From: Glossina fuscipes
Taxonomy: Eukaryota > Arthropoda > Insecta > Diptera > Glossinidae
DNA: 64,000 nucleotides
Assembly: GCF_014805625.2 (NCBI RefSeq)
Contig: NW_023998516.1
Location: 62,001 to 126,000 of the forward strand
Reading direction: 5' to 3'
Numbering within the stretch: position 1 is the stretch's first letter; every line of letters begins with the position of its first letter. Shown here piece after piece: positions 48,573 through 61,683 of the stretch. The notes under the pieces were generated by a model that did not search any database, was not told the origin of the DNA, and saw only the letters and a program-made list of their open reading frames with translations. A program made the translations under genes and the position numbers.

Positions 48573-50036
48573 TTGACCTACAATTTGTTACAAATACGTA
48601 TGTCCGAGGGCTACTAAGAAGGCCAAACTAAAAAAGTGTACACGATCGATCAACTGACACATTTACGGCATAGACAGCTGTTTTTGTTTATCTTTATCCT
48701 GCCTGCCATTTGTGACATGTAATAGGAAGTAATATTTTTAACGAAACACTAGGTTATATTAATATAGTCAAAAGGTCAGATGATCGAAGATTGTACTGAA
48801 TAAACACTGGTGCCATAGCAAACGCAGTCAGGATGAGAGTAATGGAGCAGGTCCCTTTCTATCCAACAAACAGTCGACAAACGGTTACACTCAATGAATA
48901 TATACGCTCAGAAAGCCTTATGGAGACAGAAGAACGATCGAAACTTTCTCACCGGGCTGCTGTTATGCTCTGGCCTATTCTATACCGGGCCAAATTTGAG
49001 GGTGGAAACTCCAAAACAAGAGAGAAAGTAATGAATAGAAAAGATAGATTCGACTTCAATCCAATGTTAATTACGATATTTTTTCTGTTTAATAAGATGT
49101 AGAATGCAATAAAATGGTTATGAAAAAACTATTAATTATCGCGAAATTTTAATTTTATTTAATAGCTCAATATTTAGTGCTTGTATTGTGCGTATAGTAA
49201 AATAATTATTGAAATTATAATTTTTTTATTTTCGTGAGCATCAAACCATATTAGGGATAAAGGTGTTTTAACCGCTTGTGAATTTTAATTAATTCACTCT
49301 TTGAATACGTATATGCACGCATACAATTACGTAACATATGTAATTACTTACACATTTGCACACACGTTTAGCCCCAATAATAAAGTAGCTTACGTTAAAA
49401 AAATAAAAATAACAAAAATGAATGTAATGAAAAGATATGCAAATGAATAATTGCGCAAATTATTGCAATACCATGAAATGTAACGAAATATAAAAAAAAA
49501 GTCATTTGCTTCTCACTCATATTCAGATGAGCAACGCTTTCCATAAACGTTAATTTGTATGTACACGAATATGTTTATCTTTATATGCGTGCGTATTTGA
49601 TGAGGACTTATGTTTTAGGAAATATTATTTTGTTATTGCATTGCATAAGCAATGTCTGGATTGTATGAATCTGTTGAATATTGAGCGCCGTTATTAATAT
49701 AAAACATTTTAAATATTTATTATAGAATATTTATGCTTTAAGTACACATTTGCATCTGACAAATTCCTTAATCTAATACATAATAAATAATATCATTGTT
49801 ACAGAAAATAAATTTAAAAGTTTTCATATAACACACTATACGTTCAAGTATTTTGCACCTTTTTTTTTCTTTCTTTAATTTTATTTATTTATGCATTTAT
49901 TATAGAAAGGGAAAAATTATCAGTTTTCTTTCTCTCTTTTTCCAATTATGGATTAATGCACAAATCGTTAAGAAGTATTTCGAAACTTAATTCATTTCAT
50001 TGGACAAAAATGTCAGCTTGTAATTGAGAAAGGGGA
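48573..50036. other. Mostly noncoding DNA
   Basis: A plus-strand open frame of 90 codons at 48833-49102 lies in a GC-raised block continuous with the coding-like stretch before it; no family was recognised. After 49110 the sequence is plain AT-rich. Confidence 0.3.
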
Positions 50037-50040
50037 GAAG

Positions 50041-50050
50041 AGAGAGAAAG

Positions 50051-50105
<55 letters not shown>
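50041..50105 (+). repeat. (GA)n microsatellite
   Basis: Long, nearly pure GA run, about 65 bp. Confidence 0.97.
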
Positions 50106-50107
<2 letters not shown>

Positions 50108-50904
50108 AATTATTTCGCTTTTCGTTGGGAGAAAGCAAAAGCAATTTCATTCAAAGAACTTTCTGTACTGATGACAAATGTGTTTACATCCTAGATTTTA
50201 AAAAATTCCCTTCGCCTTTATACAACGAGTATATTCGGTTATATTCAAATTTATAAAACTTAAAAAGAAGGACCCCATGGCCAGTGATCATCCAAAACAC
50301 TATAGACATTATTTGCTGTAAACGGCAGAGAACCACGTCTACAAAGGAACGCTCTGAAACCCGTAATGTCTTTCCATTCGATCCTTCATTTTTAAACAAA
50401 TACAAACAAAAAAAAAAAAACATTTAAAACGTTAAAGTTGAACGAGGCTGACCGTTAACTGACCTACATCGTTTTGAGTAACAGTGCTCTTCACCTATTT
50501 TTGCCCTATAATGTATCACAAATTGCCCCTTGTTGCCCTACGAACGATTATTATTTAAGAGAACCCTTAAAAGGAAGGAGTTCCCCAAACGTGAAATGAC
50601 ATGATCCAAATTCAGTAAAATCAGTTCTTTTATTGAAGAACTCATTATGCTTTACCGATTTTCGTCGTAAACTACAAAAAAATTGTATTTGGAATTTACT
50701 AGAAAGGCTTACTTTTTATGAAAAGCTTTATATGAGATTATATTCGAAAAATACGTCGGTGCGGTCGAAACTTAGTGCAGTAAATTTATATATCAAATTA
50801 TATATCTAAACTAATTGCAATTAAAATATACTAAAAGTGTTAAAAAATCGCCCCATCCCTTTCAAAGTTTTCCAATTCAGTTAGTGTGCTAAAATGTGCC
50901 TTTT

Positions 50905-51125
50905 TAGCGACATTTTTTCTTATAGCAATTTTTTGAAATGCGATTTTTTACAAGAAGTAATCATAAATATGGACCAACCCAATGCTTTTTCAATGGCATC
51001 CGTTTTTTGGCCAAAACATGTCAGTATACCAGGCTTTATCAAAATATTTTGATTATTGCGAATTGTTGATTGAATACGAAAATATTTGGGCAGAAACTTG
51101 ATGGACAGAAATACGAACAAACTTA
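50905..51125 (-). repeat. Dispersed repeat family C copy, diverged
   Basis: ATGGCATCCGTTTTTTGGCC, CAGTATACCAGGCTTTATCA and AAAATATTTTGATTATTGCG parallel 10834-11078 on the same strand. Confidence 0.45.
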
Positions 51126-51129
51126 AAGC

Positions 51130-54030
51130 AATTGAGACAATAAAAGATAGGCTTATTTTAAGCTCGTCATGATGTTGCTTACAAACTTATTATAAGAAGT
51201 GTCCAGCATACATGAATGTATTATGAATTTGAAATCCGATATAAAATATTGTTCTTTACGCTCCCACCACTAGAAAGCAAGGACGTAATATTATAACCAA
51301 TCCACTTATAAGGCCCAAAAGTGAATATCACAGATATCCTGAAAGGAAACATACGCTTACTCGAAGTGAAATTTTGTATCATATCGGCCATATTTGTTAT
51401 AGAAAACCGAAAAGTCTGTGCAATTATTGTAAATTCTGTTCTAAAGACACTTGAGTAATGAATATACATAAAAAATTACCTAAATGTTGTTTTGTTCTTG
51501 TTAAAATTGTCAGGCCCAAGATTACCACAAAAATTAATAGTACTTGTTAGGATTCGTTTATATATATTACTTTAAGGTAAAGCAAAACCCAAAATTCGGA
51601 CTAAAAAATTAAAGTGAAAGAAGAAGGAAAAAACAAAACCTTTTAACATTTGTTTTCAGCTTGTCTATGGCATAAATCATAAATATTTTTTCTATACATG
51701 CAAGCGTACGTACGCCTAGCATGTCTACCAATTTTCATTTCCCAAACGAAAACAAAATAAAATCCACAGCGCATTTTCATAGTTGACTTGGCACAACCCA
51801 CATTTTCTGCTGTACTTCCTGATTTGATTTTACCACTTAGTGTTTTTTTTTTATTTTTTGTGTTTTTTTCCTTAAAATCACTACTTCTTTTGATTTTCAG
51901 ATTCATAAGAGAAGGTAACATTAAGTTTATCATCTCATTTGTAGCGCCTAGAAGCGTTTGTCATAGTTTGTCAAGTCCATGATTTTTAGAAATATTAAAA
52001 AAGCGCAAAATGTATGCATATTGCTCAAAGAAAAAAGAAGAAAAATTAAACCAAAACTGGTTCAAACTGGTTATTCGTCCCTGTCGAGAAAAAGAGAATG
52101 CTTTATATATAATTTCCTTCACGAGTAGTTGTCATATTGATGAGAAACAAGAATTGATTTTTTATTATGTAAAAATATAAGTGCAACTCCGCAAGAAACC
52201 GTTGTTTATCCACTTGCTTATGATGTATAAGCATATAACGTATGGTATGCTTTACTCTATGTGAAATATGGAATTTGCGCCGACATTTTCAGAAAATATA
52301 CATTCAGATCCGTTATGTGTGCAAATTTTGAGTTAATTTGCATTATGGAAGAAAGATTTTCAAATTTTTTAGTCATATCTTTATTCGTTTTTGCATATAT
52401 CCACAAGTGGTGTAGGGTATAAAAAAAAAATCATTGAATATAAATTTTATGTTAAATCTACAGTACATTTTTGCTTTAAATCCGATGAAATTACTTAGTA
52501 GAGTTATATGACATTTCTAAGCAAACTCAACTTCCTCTGAATTGCTAACGCGTCCATGAACGCTCGCATGTAACAAACTTTTTTACACACATTTTCATAC
52601 GCAATTTCACATATAGCGAGCTTTGTTATCTAGGACATGAAATATGTGTTGAATTGAAGGTAAATAAAAGTTCTTCGCTGGTTATATTTACATTCTTGCA
52701 AACGATAAATAAAAATTATTCAAGTGTTTAGCTTCCCACCAAAACTTCCGTATAAACTGCTAAAGAGACAAAGATAAACTTTTCAAATCTTGTATATGTT
52801 GTTAAATTGTCTTTAAAAGTAAAGCCTTAAATATTTTTGCCTCAACAAGGGCAATTTTGTTGAATTGAAAGAGCTTGTAACGCATCGAAATGCTTAACGA
52901 AAACAACTTTTACGGAAGTCCGATTTTTTAGTCAGATAAATTAAACACTTTATATAAAATCCCCATATTAGTTTCAAAGTTTTTACTTAATTTGAGTCAG
53001 TCAGATATAGTTCAATAATCAATGAACTATTCGATCCGTAGGTTCGAAGGTGCTCCAATAACCAGCAAAGTATCTAATGGAATGCGTACGATTAGTTAAA
53101 TTAATTCGAATATGTTATGTTAATTGCATGTATGTTTGTGACTGCTTATATCCGGTAACATGTGTGCGAGCCAATACATTTTCTAGTGCGTTACGTTTAT
53201 CATAGTTATATGTATATATTTTTAATGAAACGATTCTTTTTTTTTTTTCTTACCCGCAAAACACATTCAGCAAAAGCTAAAAAAAAAGTGAAACTATTGG
53301 GAGAATAAGTAATGACTGATGTAAATAAACTCAACGAGGAAAAGGGCTTATAAATTAAAGTAATTTAAACCTATTTTTAAATCAATAAATTTAAAATTCA
53401 TCTAAAAACCCACACACTCTCCCACGACAATACATAGAGGTATACTGTAAATATTCAATGAATTAATCGCATGTTTACCTCAATTCATGGCGTTTGTGGA
53501 CTTCAAAACGTTTACGAAAATTCAACAACTTGTGGACATTAAAATTTCTTATTATCACCAAACGCTTAAGCGCACTAACTTATCGCAAATTCGACAGTCT
53601 TCCATGAATGGTTAAAAATGTTCAATGACATAAAAGGCGAAAACCACATATTTCGCGTTTGTTCACTTACCAGTTATAAAACGTGAAACATAAAACATAA
53701 GATTAATAAACTACGCATTTGATTGAATAAAAAAGTCGAACATGCACACACACATGACATAATATTTAGAGAAAAACATATATCAACCATAAACTAATAG
53801 GTGAGAATTAATGTTTTTTAAATAATTTGAAAAGTTAATGATTCGATGGAAACGATAGTACGATGCATTTGTGATAATTAGCTACAGCTACAGTTTAAAA
53901 AGCCTAGAAAATATTCTACACAGTTTTTTATTAGATGAAACCAAGTGTAAAATTATAGCCGAATTAAATCGGATCACGCCATTTGTTTTTTTTTTTAAAG
54001 AACACTTGTAAGGCAAAAAAAAATTTTCGT
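51130..54030. other. AT-rich noncoding DNA
   Basis: A family D-like terminus (CACAAGTGGTGTAGGGTATA, 52393-52422) is the only recognisable piece. No exon seen. Confidence 0.4.
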
Positions 54031-55200
54031 TTTTCATGTAATGAGTCCATCCATTCGTAGCCTAGGAACAAAAATTTACCTTTTGGAATTGAACTGGCAG
54101 CCAGACACGTTGCGAAACCGGGTCAAGTAAGCAATAAATCTCTGTCAAAGTGAATTCCCGATCCTATTGGATTACTCCGTTGTGGTTGATATAACAATAG
54201 CCCAACAAATTCTGGAGAGTAAGTTCGATGAAATATGACCTCTTTGCGTTACTTTACGTGTTTTAATAAAAAGTGACCGAGTCTTGGAATATTTGAAAAT
54301 CGCTTTATTGGCGCTTCTTGCATATTGTGATCATTCGGTGTTAAGTACCGTGTTTTCGTACAATTGCATTTCACATAACACACGTTTGGTTGATTCAACC
54401 ATTGCGTCAATACCTTCTTCAATTTAATAGAAAACATCGCGTTATCAAAATTTATTGTGCGTTCTTTCGTTGACGCACAGAAACTTTGTGTGGTTTCTTC
54501 GGAGATAGTTCAGACACATATTTTCTATACTCCAACTTTAATAACCTTACTTAACGAATTATGTGCCATCTTGATCGATCGCTTGCTATCTTTTTGAAAG
54601 AAAACTTTACGCTATAGCTGTAGAGCTTGTCGGATTGCCGATTTTAGTTTTATTTTATCAATTGTTTTTGTCAAAATTCAATACTTAGCCTCTTTTTCAC
54701 TTAAATTTGCCATTATTTCAGCAGTAACGCAAGTAATCTTGGAAAATGAGGTCATTGAGTGTTTGTGGTTTATTGACGCAAAGCAATGATTTAACATAAT
54801 CGAAAAAAAGTCCGATGGAATTATATCACGCTAAACTTTTCTCTCAATACATTGATTATATCACGGTGCCTATGGCACGATATACATTTTGTTGAAATCG
54901 CATATAGTCCAAGTGGAAATTGTTTCAAGAAGTTCGGATTTTTGCATTGTTATGAAAATTATAAAAGTGGCGCCACTAAAACAACTATAGCTTGAAAACT
55001 AATTGTCGCAAACTTATGAAAATTTTGATCGATTTTTTTTAAAGGTTAGGAGTATATAAATATCATATTTGAATTGAATTTGCCAGTAATCGCTTTATAA
55101 CTATTGGTCATCCTATGCACTAATTGGGTGATATGCGACACGTGTAGAGTTCATCCATTTTGGGTTTCCGATAGTAAACCTTGAACGAAAGACACTTCTG
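54031..55200. other. GC-raised unexplained DNA next to a mariner-like remnant
   Basis: It reads somewhat like decayed coding sequence (the minus-strand frame at 54249-54437 is open for 62 codons) but no motif was recognised. It may be transposon-derived. Confidence 0.25.
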
Positions 55201-55269
55201 AGTGATATTTGGATCAAATTGTTTTTATTATATTGTTTGCATTATGGCGTTATCCGTGGAATACAATAC

Positions 55270-55770
55270 ATGCGTAAATACAGCGCACAGAAATTGTTAA
55301 AGCTTGCTACGAAAACTCGTGCATGTAGGATGAAGCTCATATTCGATTAAATAATTTCGTAAATAAAGATTAATTCCCCTTTAGTGTAAAGAAAACACAT
55401 TTGATGTTCCTCAAGAGTCTTTACTTAAATAACTTTTGCGTGTGGTTTGTGGGCTAATAAGGACGTTCTTAAAGATGAAACTGGCATTGCAGTTATCTGT
55501 AGTGTAGAACGCTGGAGAGATATGATAATTGATTCTTTGCATCGAAAATCAGATAATTTCAATTTTTACTTTAGTTGGCTTCAACAAAATGATCCAAAGT
55601 CTCATACAATTTCGTGACAAAATCAATCTATTGGCACGAAAGCTCAACGATCTTGTGATCTCCTAGAATGCCTACGCGGGCTTGCGACGAAAACCATAAA
55701 CTATAAATATATTGGACCTATTACTTTGGCGTTAAGTTGGAATTTTGGCTTACTCCAATAAACTACGAAC
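55270..55770 (+). pseudogene. Internally deleted DD41D (rosa-like) mariner transposase
   Basis: The frame opens with ATG at 55270 and MRKYSAQ, like the start of this transposase group. After a frame change it reads EIVKACYENSCM and then jumps directly to DEAHIRLNNFVNK, so the DNA-binding domain is gone. Later come a shortened C-G-L-W segment, ERWRDMIIDSL, WLQQNDPKSHT (family: W-F-Q-Q-D-G-A...H-T, so the second catalytic Asp is disturbed) and RSCDLLE (family: R-S-C-D-L-T-P-L-D). Stops lie at several places. The motifs are known from DD41D mariners first described in a Ceratitis fruit fly. Termini were not identified. Confidence 0.7.
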
Positions 55771-56117
55771 TTTTTCACCGCTTGGATTTTATTACAAATT
55801 AAAAAAAGAAAGAAAACACTTATTTGATGACCCTGTATATCTAATGATACATATATTTAAATATAATCAACGACAGAGTAACCCATCTCTACAACATAAG
55901 TTAGGTATTTAACTATTTTTCTCTGTTGATAATAACATTTTTCTTTCTCTATGTTGCGCATACGTTTCAATTCACTTCACGTACAAAGCATAAACTAAGT
56001 GAACATATGTACACGTGTATGTGCTGTTTTCATCTCTAAATAGTTTTTAAAGGGTTTTCAAATGTGAATTAAACTAGCAGAACAAAAAGAACAAGAAAAA
56101 ATTTTATAAAATTCTTC

Positions 56118-56143
56118 AAAAAAAAAAAAAAAAAAAAAAAAAA
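56118..56143 (+). repeat. Poly(A) run
   Basis: About 26 A residues just upstream of the solo LTR; could be the tail of an old retroposon, but no body was recognised before it. Confidence 0.8.
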
Positions 56144-56170
56144 TGGGAATTCTTGTTGGTGTTTTGATAC

Positions 56171-56610
56171 TGTTATGAAATTCGCTTTTTCTAAGATACA
56201 GTCCGTATCACTGAATCGCGGATATTTTGCTCAAGGGAAATACACTTCAAAGCTCTTTTATTTACAATGGCATTCCTTAACAGTAGTAGTATTTATTTAC
56301 AATTATATTCCTTATATGTAAGATTATTCACAATTTATTTTGACCGTACTCTCAGCTCAAATGTTTTCATCCGACTAACTCTCCCTTCCACAAATATTCT
56401 AATTATATACATTTTTACAAGCATGTTACTGTGCCCAAATTCATAGTTTTTACATTTAATCCGTGACTGATTTTCCCGCTAATCGTTTTCATTAGCCTGC
56501 AGCTGCATGACGCGCCTGCGAATGTGCATTTGGTTATTGCTTCTTTAGAGAATTTATTAGTAGGGGAAATTACTTAGCTGGAATTAACTGGGTTTGGGAT
56601 TTTCGTAACA
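56171..56610 (-). mobile_element. Solo LTR of the resident gypsy family, minus orientation
   Basis: It begins TGTTATGAAATTCGC and ends TTTCGTAACA, colinear with the LTRs at 36977 and 41706, and is flanked by ATAC on both sides (56167-56170, 56611-56614). About 440 bp. An inner duplication-like block (TTTACAA twice) makes it longer than the element LTRs. Confidence 0.92.
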
Positions 56611-56614
56611 ATAC

Positions 56615-56885
56615 TATTGGTGGCTACAAGTGTAGCCTTAAACATTAAAGATTTTTTCTATTCTCATTTAAAAACTCTTGTACATAAAAAAAAGAAAAGG
56701 CGTCATATTATTCATAATGAATACATTCAATATTTATTGATAGCCTTTCAATATTAATATCATTAAAGGAAAGGGGGGAGGCCAGGTGCGGATGAACACT
56801 GATTTTGCATTTCTTTTGAAGCATTTCTATGGAAGTGAACTTCTAAGAGTCTGCGTATAATTCTAGCATTTTCTTAAGCGTTTTA
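56615..56885. other. Noncoding DNA
   Basis: Nothing recognised. Confidence 0.4.
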
Positions 56886-56998
56886 ACCATTGGTGGACAG
56901 ACGAACAACAGGACAGATGGACAGATGGACTTGTTTAAATCGATTCAGAACTTGATGCTGATCAAGAATACATATCCTTCGGTGAGGGATATAAAAAT
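56886..56998 (-). repeat. Dispersed repeat family A fragment
   Basis: ACAGACGAACAACAGGACAG, AAATCGATTCAGAACTTGAT, CTGATCAAGAATACATAT and CCTTCGGTGAGGGATATAAA match the minus-strand copies at 1-190 and 2750-2985. Confidence 0.6.
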
Positions 56999-58035
56999 TG
57001 ATTCACTTTGAAGGTTCTCTGCATTTATCTTTATAATTCGTGTGTATAGAAATCGATTATAACCTCAACATAAGCCAGTCAAGTGTTTCAAGGCACTTGT
57101 ATTTTGTTCGAATTTAGTAAAGACCCACTATTTATATGGCTTTATTCATTCGTTTATTTTTGATTGCTAGATAGAAAATATATCTCGAATTCTTGCTAAT
57201 GCTTAGCAAAGACAACTTTTAATATGAACTTAGGCTCAGCCTTTTTTTCATATTATGTCTTTAAGACATTGTTTTAAACAATTTCCGGTTAAAACACAAT
57301 ACATGCAAAATGAACAAATATTTATTACGTATGTTTCATACGTTACCACAAATACTAACTAACAAATCGCAAAGAAAAATAAAACCATAAACGTATAAAA
57401 GGCATTAAAGTAACATTAAATAACTTCGTCGCCACCCCGTGTTTTCGGGAAAATAAAGCAAAAAAAAAAAAGAAAATAGTAATAAATAAATAAAGTAAAT
57501 ATAAAAACGAATTAATATATGAAACTAGATGCGATTCGTTAATCAATGCGCAAAACATATGTTCGGCAGCTTACTGTAGGCTGGCACCAGCTTAAATTTA
57601 TGAGGTAATAAAACTATAAGAAACCGGTCTTTTATAAATACTTTCAGTATTTATGTGTGTAACAAAAATAATATGTTTTAATAAAAACGCTTCATAACCA
57701 AATACAACGAACTTGACTAACAACTAAACATCTCAACTTTTCATTTTTTATTTTTTTTTATTTTAAAGCTTTGAATAATTTCTTCCTTTTTTTTTAGTTT
57801 ATACGCAAAAAAAAAAGAAAAGAAAAACCTAATAAGAAATGATGTTTACATTATATATGTAAAATTTCTTAAGAAACTAAACACACGGAAATTAATATAT
57901 AACATGTACCGTTGTAGGGCTTGCTCGCAAATGTTCCGCAATTAGAATAAATAAAAATTGCGCAAGAAGCGAAAATTATTTAAACTAAGTAACAGTTTTC
58001 CCGAGAAACTGTTTTTACCTCATTTGCGTTCTAGT
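56999..58035. other. AT-rich noncoding DNA
   Basis: Nothing recognised. Confidence 0.45.
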
Positions 58036-58039
58036 GCAG

Positions 58040-59412
58040 GAGTTTGCAAGTGAACGTCTGAATTAAATGGAGGAATGTTTTCGAAAACATTCGTATTAGT
58101 GCCTTGCGTTAAGCAAACTATTAATCTAACAGAGATGATAAACAAGCTGAATGCTGTCTATACTGTCGTATACATTGGTTGGCGGGAAATCGCGAAAGAA
58201 AACTTTCCAAACTTTGCGCTAAAACAGTACCGATAATCAATATGCATTTTGAATTCGGAGAGATCTTAACAACGTGAAGCTCCAAATTGCTCCCGGGTGA
58301 CCACAAGAAGAAAAGTGTTGATCGATTTTGGAGGAGCAAGATGCTGAATGCAATTATTTATATTGGCAGTTTGCTGATACTTGATAAGGCATCATCATCC
58401 TTTAAACTCATCTCGCGAATTTCAGCTTCCCGGTTAGTTGTAGACAAAAGCCGATAGGATATTTAAGACAATGGCGGTTACCGTGTTTTGAAATAATGCT
58501 AGGATTGTGCATATTAAACAACACAAGGCAGATAAATTCATCAACAAGAATGTCGGACAAATTTTCTTGATGTTATCGAATGCGAAATTCCATTTAGAAA
58601 GGTCCGTAAGGTCAAGCTTTTGCAAAGTTGTTTGTCTAGTTCATAATCATCACTAATTGAATTGAACCTGTGGATGGAACTTGTTGAGCGATATATTTAA
58701 TTTCTAGTTTTAACCGTCTAGAGCGGTGGGACCACATAAGCTTTTCTAACCAACTAGATGAGCAATAATAATCCGGTTTCATGCTGATCAGAATAGTAAG
58801 AACAAATATTGGACACAATTCAATGCAATCGTTTGATATGATCTTATCTTACTTTATGTCCAAGGTACCGGATGCTCCCCATTAATTAAAAGTGGAAACC
58901 TGTACCGACATTTTAACAAAATATTTTACAATTGCATGAAATATACAGAAGATCGTTTACAGCATTCGTCGCAAATTTGCGAAAGGTTTTTTGGTTTTAT
59001 ATTTTATTATCATCCCTCACTTAGAGGATATAGCTGGGAAGAAGGAAGCGTAGAAAGATCACAACACTCTAACACGCAAGTGTGCGTCAAAATTGGTTTC
59101 TGAAAATTCGTTATGATGTTGGTAGCCTTCTAATTGCTAGGCCAGTTACTATCGATATCAATGGTTAAAAGTTCGTCATTTGACGATTACGGAGATCGAT
59201 CATTAACTCGAAAAATCAATTGTTTGGAATTGTTTGTTCATGGAAGCTGTGAACAGCGAAAGAACTTTGTTTTTGCAAGAAATTTATTCATCTCTACGAT
59301 ACAAATTTACACATCGAGGTTTAATTTTCTATACCCTAGGCTATCTTCGATGATTATATCTATTAACTTGTGTTATGCAACGTATGACGACGCAGGAAAG
59401 AAAAAGCAGTAA
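58040..59412. other. GC-raised region with multiple short open frames, unexplained
   Basis: Both strands carry runs of 60-90 open codons (for example 58434-58625 and 58636-58818 on minus, 59134-59412 on plus) in DNA richer in GC than its surroundings. The minus-strand peptide at 58434-58625 has a hydrophobic stretch (LMNLSALCCLICTILALF). No family motif, splice pattern or element terminus was recognised. Confidence 0.25.
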
Positions 59413-61627
59413 CACAGTGCATAGTATATATGAAATATTGCTTGAGTTTGCCTTTTTGTACTCATGCTAGGAGCAATTACAATCCGATTAGTATGAAGTT
59501 TCATGTGAAACAGTGATTCACTTCCAAATATTTACTTCAGTCCCTCTTCGTAGTCCTTAGCGTTCATTTGATTCATGGGAACTTGTTTAACAAATATGGA
59601 AAATAATTTTTCTTAATCAAATTTTTAAGGCTTTCAAGCAAACGAAGGAGGCAACTGTTTCCCACATTTTCTTCACTTCATTTTAAATTTAAAGTTATTT
59701 TGAATCATAGAATATATTAATTCAACGATGGCATCTATTCTACGTCTTAGCCTTGACGCTTCTTGCAACGTATACACAACGAAAAGTCAACGAAACACAT
59801 TATACGAGTAATGCCTGCAAAACATTATTAATTTTTAAATTTATGCAAGAAATAATGTTGTAAATGTACTCAAACACTTATCATATCAGTGGTACAAGAA
59901 GTTCGCAAAGAATCAATAAAAATTAAGAAACATATTTTCTAAGGTGGGTTAAGAGTAGTTTACCAACTGCCTACCGGTTCTTCCATGATTAGGAATTATA
60001 CTATTTTGCTAAATATTACTGTACACCTGCTCCTTTTTCGCAAAATATTTGTATTTTATTTTATATTAACCATCCAAGAAAGGAGGAAGTTATGCATCTG
60101 GATGCCACTGTCATTTCGCCTTTGATATGCAGCGCGTTCATGTTACAATTTTGCTTTTTTCTTCTTTACTTGCATCCGTTTATTTTTTAATTGTCATTCT
60201 TCTCTATCTTTTTTGTCTCTATACACGCAAATAATCAAGCGAATATATAGGAATGTCGCATTTTCAACCAAACGATCGTATGAATTAAAACCCTTTTCCT
60301 TTTTTTTTTTTCGTTCTGTAAACAGCACTTTGCTTTTGCCGCGTTTGTCAATCTGTTTTCATTCTTCCCTATTTTTCTCTCTCCGTTTTTATTTTAAATG
60401 ACGAAATCATGAGTGTTTGTTTAAATTCGAATGAAACGGCCGAAATCGTTCAAATCAATGCAATTATACTATAAATCGATTAAATTTCGAAAGAATTAGA
60501 AGAGGATTGAGACGGGTCTGAACGTATGTTCTCTGGTTAGCATGCCTTATATGAGATTGTAATCAGTATGCCCAACATTCCACAGAAGCAGTGAATATGT
60601 CATTGAAGTTCGATAAAAGTAAGCCTGAGAAATACTCAAAATAATCTTACTTCCCAATAAGCTTTGTAAACGTTTTAATTAGCCAGAGAATGTTTGTTCT
60701 TCGAATGAAGTCATCAAATAAAAGTATGTAAGCAAGTTCCAACTTTCTATTTACAACGTTTCGGTGAAAAGCTTATTCATACAATTCCTTATGCATAATT
60801 GCCTATGCTACAAACAAAGTTGCAAATCTAGTGCACCCACAGTCTAACAGCATGAGAATAATAATCAACAAAGCACCAACCTAGGTCCATTAGTCGCAGC
60901 CTATAGGGAATACACGTATATTCATGTATAATGTATTGATCTTTGCTTTATTATTATTATTATTATTATTATTTTTTTGTTCTTTTCAAAAAGCATGTAT
61001 AAGCCATTGACTGACTATTGCTTGTGCTTGTGCTTTTCCCCACTTTGGGCGAATGTCTATCAAGCGGTGTAAAAGGAGTGGGACAAAAAACAAGAATGAA
61101 CTAAACTGAAATGTGTCAAACGGGAAAAACATAATAAGCACGTTTATCAAAGATACAAAAACACATATACGAACTCAATTTTTTCAGCTTAACAGCACTA
61201 ATGTATTGTTGAAGTAAAAAAGGGAAAGTAAATCCCTAGCATCCAAGGCTACAATAGTATGATAGCACTGAGGAGCAGCAAAAAAATGAAACAAAACTAG
61301 GCGAAAAGAGAAATGCAAAAGCAAAAAAAAAACCACCCATTATATTTAACTAGAGTGTTATAGGTTTTTATTTGGTTTCCATTTTTCCGTTTTTTTTTTT
61401 TTTTTTCGTTATCCAACAAACCAAATACTACTCCCAGCGTGCATGTACGCCATCATCTATTTGGTGGGTAAAACTCACACTTAACTCTCAGAACAAAATT
61501 ATGCTCGATCGTATGAATAAAAGGAATAATGTATAGAAACACTGAACAATTGTACGAAACAAAAAAAAAGAAAGAAAAAAAAAACACCAACAGCAATAAC
61601 AAAAGAGAAAACTTTAAACAATAGCTG

Positions 61628-61630
<3 letters not shown>
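59413..61630. other. AT-rich noncoding DNA with simple repeats
   Basis: It contains an ATT repeat at about 60948-60972 and a poly(T) near 61391-61406. No gene. Confidence 0.45.

Positions 61631-61663
<33 letters not shown>
61631..61663 (+). repeat. (GA)n microsatellite
   Basis: GA run; the antisense Ser/Leu-rich frame across it is an artefact. Confidence 0.95.
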
Positions 61664-61668
<5 letters not shown>

Positions 61669-61683
61669 GAGGAGAGAGAAAAA

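Noticed and set aside
54249..54437. 62-codon minus-strand frame as a transposase
   Set aside because: No catalytic or DNA-binding motif could be recognised.
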